64,000 nucleotides of DNA from positions 122,817 through 186,816 of the forward strand of contig NZ_JAEK01000008.1 of the NCBI RefSeq assembly GCF_000518865.1, given 5' to 3'. The stretch is from Bacillus sp. J37. GTDB taxonomy: Bacteria; Bacillota; Bacilli; Bacillales; Bacillaceae. Below are positions 43,089 to 53,441 of this stretch, piece after piece. The position numbers and the translations under genes were made by a program. The notes under the pieces were generated by a model. It was not told where the DNA came from and ran no database searches. It worked only from the letters and a program-made list of their open reading frames with translations. Each line of letters begins with the position of its first letter. The stretch's first letter is position 1.

Positions 43089-45329
43089 TTAAGAGTGAAC
43101 GTCTATTTCTTCCGTTTTGATTTTAATTCTAATGATCGTCCCTTCGTTAGGGGCAGAATTTAAATAGTATTCTCCATTAATGCTTTTAACTCTTTCTTTA
43201 ATACTTGAAAGTCCAAAATGATTACCGTTTCTGTTTTCACTTTTTATCCCTACACCATCATCTTCATATAAAAGGTTAAAGTGATCTTGATTCATCGTCA
43301 TTCTTACATGGATATAGTTTGCATGAGAATGTTTCTTTGCATTTGTGATCAACTCTTGAATAATTCTGTATATGTTTATAGTTAAGTCTTCATCAAGACT
43401 ATTGAGATTAAAATATCGATCAAAATGAAAATCAATTTTAAATTCACTAGTTTCTTCAGCCTTACTAAAGAGTATGTTTAGGCAATCGATTAAACCCAGT
43501 TCGTTCAAAAATGGTGGTTTTAAATTATAACAGGTTTCTCTGGCAATTCTGATTTGATTGGATACTGCCTCCTGAATAGAAGTGAAAAATTCATTCCTTT
43601 TATACAGATTTTTGTCTGCTATTTCCAATCTTTTATTTAAAGCGATTAAATCCTGCAGTATCGTATCATGTATATCTTGGGCAAGTTTTGTTCTTTCTTT
43701 TTCTGCTAAGGTAAATATTAATTTTGATATAGCGGGTGATTGACTCCTACTATCACTCGATTCCAATTCATTTAAAACATCATTAGTTTTCATAAAACTC
43801 TCAGCTAATAAATTAGTTTGTAATGCTAATGTGTTTAACCACTTTCTTTCTTCTTTATTAATCTTCATTATGTTTCTTTTATACGAGAAAATGACAAAAG
43901 TATAGATCTTGCTGTTTTTTGCAACTAATAAAGCATAGCCTTGTTTTATATGTAATAAATCACCTATCTTTACAGAGCGACTGGAAATAATTCTTTTCAA
44001 TTTTAGTAATTTTTCCAATTTGACAGAGCTTTCAGAGCAAAAGTATTGCTTAGAAGAATGATAAAGAACTTCTTGCACTTCAGTTACCTTCAAGATATTT
44101 TTTAACTCTGCCTCCAAATGATCTATCAGACCAGTAACTGACTTAGCATGACTTATCGTTTTGGAATATCTTGAGAGACTGTTGTTTAATTCCAGTAACC
44201 TTTTATCATGAAGGAAAGGTGTAAGATAATCTCTTAAATATAAAATAAGAACTGTACTAGTAAGTGTAACGATAAAAAAATGTATGGAGCTACTACTGTT
44301 TTTTATATAAAGGAAGCTCAGTAACAAACCTATAATTAATGCAATGAGAGTATTATAAAGAAGTTGCTTTAATATGAAATCGATATCTATAAAAACCTTG
44401 GACACGGATACATAAACTAAAGAAAATGGGATGAGTAACAAAAACAAAGATGCCGTTTCGCCAGACAAAATTGGATCAAATAACAACAAATTAGGAATAG
44501 CATATAAAAATATAATTGGTACAAAGGAAAATACGATAAACCATACTAATTGTTTAACCCTTATCGACAGAATACTATTTTGATAGTTCTTATACTTAAG
44601 AATCAAATATGCGATCAAATATATTGTGAGAAAACTAAAAGTGATGAGAGAAAGACTTTGAGCTATGAGTTGATACTCATAGAAGAAAATATCAATCGCT
44701 GTTATCACACTTGCAAAAAGAAATAGTTTTGGCAAACTTAATAATTTCGTAGGCTCTTTCATATGCAACAATTTACTAAAGTATTTTAACAATAAAATAG
44801 GAATTAATAATAAGGATAAAGTACATACAAAGATACCAAAAAGATCATCACGAGCAGATACCCATCCGCTTAGATAAGACATACTCATTGCTAAGAGTAA
44901 ATAAACGATAAGTTCATTTTTTTTTCTTTTTTTTATGTTTATTTTTATAGCTATAACACCACTTATAAGGAAGTAGATAATAGGGAAAAAGCTATAAAAA
45001 ATGAAAGTTATTGGCATATCAGCATAAGAAACTTCCATGTTTTTTACAGCTTTATTAGAATTTATGATTTCTATGGAATCAATTTTTTCTATCTTGAACT
45101 CATCTTCCATTGTATGTACATCTTTTTTGCACTGTATCAATGAATCTTTTGTGATGTTATGGTGACTAGCCCAACTAAAATCGTGGACATCTGTGACTTT
45201 ACACATATGATTATTAATAGGTAACGCCTTTATTCCTATTAGTGGGTATTCAATAATGACTAATGAGAAGTATAGGAAACTAAAGACAATTATGCTATAG
45301 ACAAAATGCTTAGTTTTTGAATGAGGCAT
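43089..45329 (-). CDS. comP: ComP-like membrane sensor histidine kinase
   Basis: A 746-aa kinase. A first transmembrane helix (13-30), an extracellular loop of about 70 residues, and then roughly eight membrane helices up to residue 365 match ComP topology. After a cytoplasmic linker comes the HisKA_3 dimerisation domain with His554 in LAQDIHDTILQDL, then an ATPase domain with Asn663 in IQELITNAKKHSHA and DGVG (691-694). The loop would face the extracellular ComX-type peptide. It starts 8 nt after the comX stop, with GGAGA inside the comX tail as RBS. It should phosphorylate the downstream ComA-like regulator. Confidence 0.9.
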   Translation of the reverse strand: MPHSKTKHFVYSIIVFSFLYFSLVIIEYPLIGIKALPINNHMCKVTDVHDFSWASHHNITKDSLIQCKKDVHTMEDEFKIEKIDSIEIINSNKAVKNMEVSYADMPITFIFYSFFPIIYFLISGVIAIKINIKKRKKNELIVYLLLAMSMSYLSGWVSARDDLFGIFVCTLSLLLIPILLLKYFSKLLHMKEPTKLLSLPKLFLFASVITAIDIFFYEYQLIAQSLSLITFSFLTIYLIAYLILKYKNYQNSILSIRVKQLVWFIVFSFVPIIFLYAIPNLLLFDPILSGETASLFLLLIPFSLVYVSVSKVFIDIDFILKQLLYNTLIALIIGLLLSFLYIKNSSSSIHFFIVTLTSTVLILYLRDYLTPFLHDKRLLELNNSLSRYSKTISHAKSVTGLIDHLEAELKNILKVTEVQEVLYHSSKQYFCSESSVKLEKLLKLKRIISSRSVKIGDLLHIKQGYALLVAKNSKIYTFVIFSYKRNIMKINKEERKWLNTLALQTNLLAESFMKTNDVLNELESSDSRSQSPAISKLIFTLAEKERTKLAQDIHDTILQDLIALNKRLEIADKNLYKRNEFFTSIQEAVSNQIRIARETCYNLKPPFLNELGLIDCLNILFSKAEETSEFKIDFHFDRYFNLNSLDEDLTINIYRIIQELITNAKKHSHANYIHVRMTMNQDHFNLLYEDDGVGIKSENRNGNHFGLSSIKERVKSINGEYYLNSAPNEGTIIRIKIKTEEIDVHS

Positions 45330-45337
45330 ATTATAGC

Positions 45338-45493
45338 TTATCTCCAGAAATAGGACTGTAAGTTTAAATCCTTAAAGGAAGTTAATATTGCACTCTTTTC
45401 GACCTCGGTTACACCAAGTAGGGAAGCGGTTCCGTTTTGGACTTTTTCTAAAATATCAGGGTTTTCAATTAGATAGTTGATAATAATATCCAT
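45338..45493 (-). CDS. comX: ComX-like pheromone precursor (51 aa)
   Basis: The minus-strand ATG at 45491-45493, with GGAGG 6 nt upstream (45500-45504), encodes 51 residues: MDIIINYLIENPDILEKVQN at the start, then GTASLLGVTEVEKSAIL, ending NLQSYFWR. The spacing of INY, P, L, K, N, A, L-G and I matches B. subtilis ComX, and a Trp lies at position 50, near the C-terminus. In ComX this Trp is isoprenylated and the last few residues form the secreted pheromone. It directly precedes the ComP-like kinase. No ComQ gene overlaps or precedes it. Confidence 0.87.
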   Translation of the reverse strand: MDIIINYLIENPDILEKVQNGTASLLGVTEVEKSAILTSFKDLNLQSYFWR

Positions 45494-45783
45494 TGGTTTC
45501 CTCCATTGATTATAAAATAGGATAAATGCAATGATTTTATTGAATTCTTCTTAATTAATTTTTCTAAAGTCAGTCAAATATTTTTAAAACTAAACCTTCT
45601 TACCTGTTCTGCAACATATCTATTAGCCTATTTTTTGATATCACTTCCTTCGAAAGTATCTCTTTTTGTCTATGAAATAAATGATACATTACTTTCTTCA
45701 TAAATTGGATATAATATGATAAATTTTTACATTAATTTTACAAAATAACCCAAAAATAGTTATATAGTACTATATATCACTCA

Positions 45784-45808
45784 TAAAAAAAGCTGTCTAT
45801 AGACAGCT
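45784..45808 (-). terminator. Terminator of the CPBP protease gene
   Basis: AGCTGTC TATA GACAGCT (45791-45808) is a perfect palindrome. On the minus strand it is followed by TTTTTT. It separates the CPBP gene from comX, so the pheromone operon has its own promoter in 45505-45783, where I could not assign a convincing -35/-10 pair. Confidence 0.85.
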
Positions 45809-45832
45809 GAACAGTTAATGATGATTTACTTT

Positions 45833-46498
45833 TTACATAGAAGGAGGAATATACAGATTTAAAAACACAAAAACAGATAAATTGCCGAGATCGACTAGAA
45901 AATGAGAATATAATGGCCAGCGTAAACTGTTGGTTTTAAACCGAATAATTGACCAAACAATACTCATTATAAAGAGGACAATTAATAATTGAAGTGATCG
46001 ATTTCCTATTGAAAAGATCCCCCATAAAAAGAAATGACTTAGAGAGAAAAGAAGGCTAGAGTATAAGATAATTACCCAAGTAGGGAAATCTTTACCGGCG
46101 TCTAATAATAATCCTCTCCAATAACCTTGTTCTAGCCATGGGTTAATTAGAGCAAATAGTAATACAAAAAATGCAATTGTTGGATACTCTATAATTAATG
46201 TGTAATTAGGAATGAGAATGCCGGCAATAGGGAAAATACCAATCAATATCCCGATGATTAACCACTTCTTTCTAAATCGTGGTTTTCTTAACCAATCTTT
46301 TATGATATTGATTGAAACAAACTTACTGATCATCATTCCAAGTAAACCCCAATATAACAAAGCTGTTATCACCCAAGAGTATTGGGGGAAATAGGAATTG
46401 CTGAAGGTAACAATAATGTGAATCAAGGCAATGATTAATAGAGGAGACATTAAGACAAACAACCTATTACTTTTACTGTTTAACAGAATAAAAATCAC
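45833..46498 (-). CDS. CPBP-family intramembrane metalloprotease
   Basis: A protein of about 221 aa with seven or so membrane helices and the CPBP (CAAX protease/bacteriocin-processing) motifs in order: PWLEQGYWRGLL (a one-Glu variant of EExxxR), FSLSHFFLWG (FxxxH) and SHFLVDLGN (HxxxD). Such enzymes cleave membrane peptides, including prenylated CaaX proteins in eukaryotes and bacteriocin leaders. It lies upstream of comX on the same strand but behind its own terminator. The start is uncertain (GTG 46498 touches the AGG box; ATG 46450 is the alternative). Confidence 0.82.
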   Translation of the reverse strand: MIFILLNSKSNRLFVLMSPLLIIALIHIIVTFSNSYFPQYSWVITALLYWGLLGMMISKFVSINIIKDWLRKPRFRKKWLIIGILIGIFPIAGILIPNYTLIIEYPTIAFFVLLFALINPWLEQGYWRGLLLDAGKDFPTWVIILYSSLLFSLSHFFLWGIFSIGNRSLQLLIVLFIMSIVWSIIRFKTNSLRWPLYSHFLVDLGNLSVFVFLNLYIPPSM

Positions 46499-46741
46499 CT
46501 GCTTTTCTGCATTTTTATACTCGAACGTTCACCGTCTACTCAACTACTGTTTATGAACTATTTAATCGTATACAAATATTAACAATATGACAATGCGACG
46601 AAGTAACCTTTAAGGATAGAAAAATTGAACAATTTGTTAAACCTAAAGTAAAATAGATCTTGTCCAATGATTTTGAAGCACTAAAAATTAGATGCTATTT
46701 TCCATTGTCAAATAAGTTAGATGATATAGATGTAAAATTGA
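46499..46741. other. Intergenic region without a gene
   Basis: AT-rich divergent gap between the CPBP gene and glpK. I see no ORF with an RBS and no RNA element before the glpK promoter at 46742. Confidence 0.5.
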
Positions 46742-46771
46742 TTGACATCGTTTCCATAATCGGGATATAAT
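46742..46771 (+). promoter_or_regulatory. glpK promoter with overlapping cre-like site
   Basis: TTGACA (46742-46747), 18-nt spacer, TATAAT (46766-46771). TGACATCGTTTCCA (46743-46756) matches the cre consensus at 12 of 14 positions and overlaps the -35, consistent with CcpA repression of glycerol use. Confidence 0.75.
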
Positions 46772-46793
46772 TTTATACAAGTTAATAAGTGTG

Positions 46794-46861
46794 ACGGAGA
46801 TTAGGAGATTCACAGACAAATGCCAAAAATAGGGTGTTTTCTGCCGAATCTTCTTTTTTTA
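46794..46861 (+). promoter_or_regulatory. GlpP-type antitermination leader of glpK
   Basis: ACGGAGA (46794-46800) is followed by an imperfect hairpin (AGATTC...CAGA pairing with TCTG...GAATCT, 46806-46851) and a T-run. The same ACGGAGA-then-terminator layout recurs before glpD, which fits the mRNA leader target of the glycerol-3-phosphate-responsive antiterminator GlpP. Confidence 0.7.
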
Positions 46862-46987
46862 CTTTCAGTAAGGATAAGAATTTATAGATGATCGTATAAA
46901 ATAAACTAAGACTTTCGCCATTAGGACTTGGAGGTCAGCCATGTTTTATAAATGAATTGTAACTCTGAAAGATAAATATTCACATAG

Positions 46988-48493
<1,506 letters not shown>

Positions 48494-48532
48494 TATTAAA
48501 TGTAAGTTAAGATACACAAATAGAAATAAATC

Positions 48533-48629
48533 TGCTATACTATAGACAAGTTAATAAACGGTATTGAGAAACGGAGAGACCACGACACATTATCTATTTT
48601 TGGATAATGTTGTTCGTGGTCTCTTTTTT
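48533..48629 (+). promoter_or_regulatory. glpD promoter and GlpP-type antitermination leader
   Basis: An extended -10 (TGC TATACT, 48533-48541) is followed by ACGGAGA (48571-48577) and a long hairpin: AGAGACCACGA (48575-48585) pairs with TCGTGGTCTCT (48614-48624), inner CATTATC pairs with GATAATG, then T-run. The layout matches the B. subtilis glpD leader. Confidence 0.85.
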
Positions 48630-48652
48630 ACGTCCATAAGGAGGAAAAATAA

Positions 48653-50332
48653 ATGTTATCTAACTTGAAAAGAAATGAAATTATTACTGAACTAACAGAG
48701 AAGTCTTTTGATATATTGGTTATCGGCGGCGGTATTACAGGGGCAGGAATTGCGCTGGATGCAACAACTCGTGGAATGACGACAGCTTTAGTAGACATGC
48801 AGGACTTTGCTGCAGGTACATCCAGTCGTTCCACAAAGCTTGTACACGGAGGATTAAGATATTTAAAACAGTTGGACTTTAAAGTAGTAGCAGAAGTTGG
48901 GAAGGAAAGAGCGATTGTTTATGAAAATGGTCCACATGTAACAACACCAGAGTGGATGTTACTTCCTTTTTATGAAGGAGGAAATTTTGGTAAATTTATG
49001 ACTTCTATTGGGCTAAGAGTATATGACTTCCTGGCAGGAGTGAAAAAAAGCGAACGCAGAGTGATGTTTAATGTAGGAGAAACGCTAGAGAGAGAACCTT
49101 TGATTAAAAAAGAAGGGTTAAAGGGTGGCGGTTACTATGTTGAATATCGTACAGATGATGCAAGGCTAACGATTGAAGTTTTAAAAGCAGCAGTTAACAA
49201 AGGAACAACAGCAATAAATTATGCAAAAGTTAAAGATTTTCTCTATGAAGCAGGCAAAGTAATAGGAGTCGTAGTTGAAGACCAGTTAACTGGTGAAATA
49301 TATGAAATTCGAGCGAAAAAAGTGATTAATGCCACTGGACCATGGGTAGATGGTTTAAGGGAAAAAGACGGATCTAAAAAAGGAAAGGGTTTGATCTTAT
49401 CAAAAGGTGTTCATATCGTCATCGATCAGTCCCGCTTCCCGTTAAAGCAAGCAATTTATTTTGATACAAAAGAAGACAAAAGAATGATCTTCGCTATTCC
49501 TAGAAATGGAAAAACCTACGTGGGAACAACGGATACATTCTATCATGGAGATCCTGTTTCACCGGAAATTACTCAGGAGGATGTTGATTACATTATTGAT
49601 GCTATTAATTTTATGTTTCCTGAAGTTAAGGCAACAAGAAGGGATGTGGAATCTTCTTGGGCTGGGGTACGTCCTCTTATTCTGGAAGAAGGGAAGGACC
49701 CTTCAGAGATTTCACGTAAAGATGAGATTTGGGAATCTGAATCAGGCCTTATCACAATTGCCGGCGGGAAACTAACAGGTTATAGAAAAATGGCTGAAAC
49801 GATTGTGAATGTTGTGGCTCAGAAATTTCAATCAGAAGAGGGAAGAACCTTTAAAGGGTGTCAAACTTTGAAGTTGCCGATTTCCGGAGGAGAAGTTGGA
49901 GGGTCGAAAAAATTTGAAAAATTTGTTCAAGATGCAGCAGCAAAAGGAGTAAATATTGGACTATCAAAAGAAGAGGCACTACATCTTGCGTCATTTTACG
50001 GTTCGAATGTTTCAGATGTCTTTGAATTACTTCATGAAAAGAAAGACGAAGCGAGTAAGTATGGACTTCCATTAGTTGTACTTGCGAAGTTGATTTATGC
50101 AATTGAATGTGAGATGGCAGCTACGCCAGTTGATTTTTATTTTAGAAGAACTGGAAATCTGTTATTTGATATTGATTCAGTTAGAAAGTGGAAAGCTGAT
50201 GTTTGCCGATATATGAGTGAACGATTTGAGTGGACTGATATCCAAAACAAGAGGTTCTCTGCTGAACTTGAAGTAGCAATTGAGGCTGCAACAGGACATG
50301 ATTCCAGCAACACGGGTGTTTCAAATTATTAA
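48653..50332 (+). CDS. glpD: Aerobic glycerol-3-phosphate dehydrogenase
   Basis: A 559-aa FAD enzyme of the membrane surface oxidising glycerol-3-phosphate to dihydroxyacetone phosphate and feeding electrons to quinone. The dinucleotide motif is [15 protein letters not shown] (about 24-38). [25 protein letters not shown] and the C-terminal helical domain are typical. An AAGGAGG ribosome-binding site precedes ATG 48653. It follows glpK, as in other Bacillaceae, but has its own promoter and GlpP leader. Confidence 0.97.
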   Translation: MLSNLKRNEIITELTEKSFDILVIGGGITGAGIALDATTRGMTTALVDMQDFAAGTSSRSTKLVHGGLRYLKQLDFKVVAEVGKERAIVYENGPHVTTPEWMLLPFYEGGNFGKFMTSIGLRVYDFLAGVKKSERRVMFNVGETLEREPLIKKEGLKGGGYYVEYRTDDARLTIEVLKAAVNKGTTAINYAKVKDFLYEAGKVIGVVVEDQLTGEIYEIRAKKVINATGPWVDGLREKDGSKKGKGLILSKGVHIVIDQSRFPLKQAIYFDTKEDKRMIFAIPRNGKTYVGTTDTFYHGDPVSPEITQEDVDYIIDAINFMFPEVKATRRDVESSWAGVRPLILEEGKDPSEISRKDEIWESESGLITIAGGKLTGYRKMAETIVNVVAQKFQSEEGRTFKGCQTLKLPISGGEVGGSKKFEKFVQDAAAKGVNIGLSKEEALHLASFYGSNVSDVFELLHEKKDEASKYGLPLVVLAKLIYAIECEMAATPVDFYFRRTGNLLFDIDSVRKWKADVCRYMSERFEWTDIQNKRFSAELEVAIEAATGHDSSNTGVSNY

Positions 50333-50364
50333 TGAATACTTGAAATGCTCGAAATGGAAAAAAG

Positions 50365-50399
50365 ATGATTCCGGTTTTTCTTGCTGGAATCATCTTCTC
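50365..50399. terminator. Terminator shared by glpD and the convergent LacI gene
   Basis: AGATGATTCC pairs with GGAATCATCT around a T-rich loop; TCTCTCTT follows on the plus strand and A-rich sequence on the other side gives a T-run on the minus strand. Confidence 0.8.
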
Positions 50400-50401
50400 T
50401 C

Positions 50402-51400
50402 TTATTGACCTAATTGAAATTTTCCAGCTCTGGCACAGGAAGTTCTTTCGTTAATTTTTGGTGTTAATGTTTGACTAAGTGGAACTGTAGCTGGATCCTT
50501 AATATAGTTTAACAACGTTTGCACCATGTTTTGAGCAATTTCTTCAACAGGCACTCCAACGCTTGTTAATGGAACTTCCAAGTTTTCCATTTGCGGAATA
50601 TTATCATAGCTTATAACAGACATATCCTTTGGGAGAATATAATTCGCTTGTCTTAAAGAACGAACTATCCCTGCACTGATGTCATAACTTGTTCCAATAA
50701 TAGCTGTTGGCTGAAACGGTGAGCTTAAAAGGCGGTTTGTGGCCATGTAGCCATCATACCAATCAAGTCCGCCGGTATTGATTAAGTTATGACTATTTAA
50801 TTTTAAACTAAATTTTTCCATTGCTTGCTGAAAACCGTAATATTTTTCTACTTGTCTTTCATCAATAAAAGAAAAGTCTCCGAGAAAAGCGATGTTTTCA
50901 TGCCCCAGGTGATATAAGTATTCAACCGCTGTTTGCATGGCTTCTCTATAATTTACATCAATTACCGGGATAGACTTATTTTTATTAACACCATAAGTCA
51001 CAACAGGCATTGGAAAGGTTTTTGGCATTTCAAAGTTATCTCTATTAAAGATGATGACTCCATCTACTTGGAATCGTTTAAACATTTCTATTGATTCTTC
51101 TATTGAGTTAATTGATAGGATCATTGAATAGTTATGTTTACTAATTTCTTCGTTAATCTTTGTAATTAATGTAGAAGGCGCGACTCGTTCTAAGGTTGGC
51201 CAAATTAAGCCGATTACCCTTGATTGTTTTGAGACAAGACTTTGAGCTGCATAATTTGGTTCATAGCCCATCTCTTTTGCTAATTTAATAATTTTATCTT
51301 TTGTTTCCTGTTTGACAAGCGGACTATTATTTAGAGCCTTTGATACGGTTGAGTAGCTAACACCAACTTGTTTTGCAATATCCTTTATTGTTATTGTCAT
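50402..51400 (-). CDS. LacI/GalR-family regulator of the TRAP/GH31 operon
   Basis: A 332-aa repressor: HTH ITIKDIAKQVGVSYSTVSKALNN (3-25), hinge NYAAQSLVSKQS and effector domain ending ISYDNIPQMENLEVPLTSVGVP. It is transcribed divergently from the dctP-dctQ-dctM-GH31 operon. The intervening 387 nt contain two related palindromes (51437-51464 and 51606-51621), the second just after a promoter for the operon, so repression of both directions is likely. The effector is presumably the imported sugar derivative. Confidence 0.92.
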   Translation of the reverse strand: MTITIKDIAKQVGVSYSTVSKALNNSPLVKQETKDKIIKLAKEMGYEPNYAAQSLVSKQSRVIGLIWPTLERVAPSTLITKINEEISKHNYSMILSINSIEESIEMFKRFQVDGVIIFNRDNFEMPKTFPMPVVTYGVNKNKSIPVIDVNYREAMQTAVEYLYHLGHENIAFLGDFSFIDERQVEKYYGFQQAMEKFSLKLNSHNLINTGGLDWYDGYMATNRLLSSPFQPTAIIGTSYDISAGIVRSLRQANYILPKDMSVISYDNIPQMENLEVPLTSVGVPVEEIAQNMVQTLLNYIKDPATVPLSQTLTPKINERTSCARAGKFQLGQ

Positions 51401-51436
51401 GAGAATTCACCAACTATAGATTTATTTTTATACTTC

Positions 51437-51464
51437 AATAACAACGTTTGCCAATGTTGTTATT
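51437..51464. promoter_or_regulatory. Operator 1, near the LacI gene
   Basis: AATAACAACGTT and AATGTTGTTATT flank TGCC, giving a 28-nt near-palindrome sharing the AATAACAACGTT half with operator 2. It lies between the LacI start codon and its presumed promoter. Confidence 0.7.
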
Positions 51465-51566
51465 AATAATCACGATTTTAAAATATATATTCATATTTTT
51501 ACAGGTGTAAAGAGAATTGTCAAACGCTTTCAATGATATTTTCATAAATTTTTTGTCGAAAAACAC

Positions 51567-51676
51567 TTGAAAAAAGGGTTTTCATCATGTAGCATAGGTA
51601 ATGTAATAACAACGTTGTTATATTTGTTTTGAAAGGAATGAAAACCCTTTATATCTTTAAAATGAAAACGTTTTTT
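51567..51676 (+). promoter_or_regulatory. TRAP operon promoter, operator 2 and cre site
   Basis: TTGAAA (51567-51572), 17 nt, TAGCAT (51590-51595) form a candidate promoter. ATAACAACGTTGTTAT (51606-51621) is a perfect 16-nt palindrome just downstream, placed to block initiation. TGAAAACGTTTTTT (51663-51676) matches the cre consensus at 13 of 14 positions, giving CcpA roadblock repression as a second layer. Confidence 0.68.
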
Positions 51677-51787
51677 AGTGGAAAAGGACTTTCTTCTATA
51701 ACAAATATTTTTTTGGAAGTAGTTGAAAAGGATTACAGACAGTCAAATTTTTTAGACATTAAACATGAAAGCTAGGGGGACATATCT

Positions 51788-52819
51788 ATGAAAATGAAAA
51801 AAATATTTTCAATCGCTGCAACTAGTATTCTATCGTTATCATTATTAGCTGCATGTGGATCAAATAGTTCAGGAGGAAGTAACGCAGAAGGTGATGGTGC
51901 AAAATCTGTTTCATTACGTTTAGCGCATAATCAACCAGAAGATCACCCTGTTCATACATCATTAATGGAGTTTTCGAAACTATCTGAGGAAAATTCAGAT
52001 GGAAGTGTTAAGGTTGAACTATTCCCAAATGGTCAGCTTGGTCAAGAACGTGATGTAATTGAGCTTGTAAAGTCAGGAACACTTGACATGGCAAAAGTAA
52101 GTGCGAGTGCATTGGAAGCGTTTGATACTAACTATGCAATCTTCTCACTGCCATATATTTTCCAAAGCAGAGAACATTATCATGAAGTGATGGACAATAG
52201 TGAAGCTGTGCAGGAGATTTTCCAAGGTACCAAAGATCAAGGGTTTGTTGCTATTGGCTGGTATGATGGAGGTCAACGCAGTATCTATACAGCTGATAAA
52301 AAAGTTGAGTCACCTGCAGATATGAAAGGTATGAAAATTCGTGTACAAGAAAGTCCGACATCGATTTCTATGATCGAAGCAATGGGGGGAGCGCCAACTC
52401 CAATGTCATTTGGTGAAGTTTACACTTCTCTGCAACAAGGTGTTATTGATGGGGCAGAAAATAATGAAACGGCTCTAACAAACAACAAACATGGAGAAGT
52501 TGCCAAAGCCTACACGTATACAGAACACCAATATGTACCTGATGTTTTAATTGTAAGCACTAACATGTGGGACAAGTTATCTGAAGATCAGCAAAAAGCA
52601 ATTCAAGATGCGGCAAAAGCATCATCTGAAAGTCATAAAGATGTATGGCAAAAAGCAGTTGAAGATTCAATCAAGGCTTCAGAAGAAATGGGTGTAACAT
52701 TCTACACGATTGATAAAAAAGCCTTCATTGATGCTGCAGCACCATTACATGAAACATACAAAGCAGAAAATGAAAACAATGCAAAATACTTTGATGATTT
52801 TCAAAGCTATCTTAAATAG
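51788..52819 (+). CDS. dctP: TRAP transporter solute-binding lipoprotein (DctP)
   Basis: A 343-aa extracytoplasmic binding protein of the DctP family. The signal peptide ends in lipobox LAAC (Cys23). The mature part shows LRLAHNQPEDHPVH, the ligand-binding region GWYDGGQRSIYT and KGMKIRVQESPT (the Arg normally contacts a carboxylate), and SFGEVYTSLQQGVIDGAENN. Lipidation suits a Gram-positive. It delivers an organic-acid-type substrate to DctQ/DctM. ATG 51788 follows AGGGGGA. Confidence 0.93.
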   Translation: MKMKKIFSIAATSILSLSLLAACGSNSSGGSNAEGDGAKSVSLRLAHNQPEDHPVHTSLMEFSKLSEENSDGSVKVELFPNGQLGQERDVIELVKSGTLDMAKVSASALEAFDTNYAIFSLPYIFQSREHYHEVMDNSEAVQEIFQGTKDQGFVAIGWYDGGQRSIYTADKKVESPADMKGMKIRVQESPTSISMIEAMGGAPTPMSFGEVYTSLQQGVIDGAENNETALTNNKHGEVAKAYTYTEHQYVPDVLIVSTNMWDKLSEDQQKAIQDAAKASSESHKDVWQKAVEDSIKASEEMGVTFYTIDKKAFIDAAAPLHETYKAENENNAKYFDDFQSYLK

Positions 52820-52831
52820 GTAGTGAAGACA

Positions 52832-52883
52832 ATAGGCCTCTTTAAATTCTGGTAAGTTTATTAACAGAAATTAAGAGGCCTAT
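52832..52883 (+). promoter_or_regulatory. Intercistronic hairpin between dctP and dctQ
   Basis: ATAGGCCTCTT (52832-52842) pairs perfectly with AAGAGGCCTAT (52873-52883). There is no T-run, so it probably stabilises dctP mRNA or reduces read-through, keeping binding protein in excess. Confidence 0.65.
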
Positions 52884-52913
52884 CAAAATATTGAAAGAGA
52901 AGGTGACGATCTG

Positions 52914-53393
52914 ATGAGAAAAATAGTGGATAAGGTGACAGCATTTTTAACATGCTCCTTAATGATCGTTATGGTTTTAGTGGCTTGTTGGCAAGTGTTT
53001 ACTCGTTTTGTATTAAATTCTCCTAGTACAGTATCAGAGGAGTTTTTGCGATATTCTCTTATTTGGTTGACTATGGTTGGATCAGCTTATGCATACGGAA
53101 AAAAGAAACATTTAGCTGTTGTGTTTGTTGCCCGGAAAGTACCTGAGAAATATCAACTATACCTTAACTTGCTTGTTGAAGCGTTTGTGCTAGTTTTCAT
53201 TGCGGTTATTCTTCTATTCGGTGGAACAAAAGCCTATCAAAATGCAGTTGGGCAAGTTTCTTCAGCATTGGGAATGCCGATGCAATATTTATATTTAAGT
53301 CTTATCGTGTCAGGTGTTCTATTTTTATTTTATTTAATCCTTCATATAAAGGATTACTTTACGAAAACAAATAACATAGTCGTAGGTGGATAG
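52914..53393 (+). CDS. dctQ: TRAP transporter small permease (DctQ)
   Basis: A 159-aa four-helix membrane protein. The conserved WQVFTRFVLNSPSTVSEEFLRYSLIWLTMVGSAYAYGKKKHLAV segment (about 24-67) is the DctQ signature. It scaffolds the large DctM permease. GAGAAGGTGA precedes ATG 52914. The dctM gene starts 48 nt later. Confidence 0.92.
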   Translation: MRKIVDKVTAFLTCSLMIVMVLVACWQVFTRFVLNSPSTVSEEFLRYSLIWLTMVGSAYAYGKKKHLAVVFVARKVPEKYQLYLNLLVEAFVLVFIAVILLFGGTKAYQNAVGQVSSALGMPMQYLYLSLIVSGVLFLFYLILHIKDYFTKTNNIVVGG

Positions 53394-53441
53394 ACCGTAA
53401 CGACAACTTTTAGGTATAAAGGAAAAAAGGAGTGAGCATTC

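Noticed and set aside
45509..45514. Perfect TATAAT (minus strand) just upstream of comX
   Set aside because: It would place the transcript start within the comX ribosome binding site, leaving no usable leader.
45505..45783. Search for a comQ gene between comX and the CPBP protease
   Set aside because: The gap is under 300 nt with stops in all frames; no Asp-rich prenyltransferase motif can be read.
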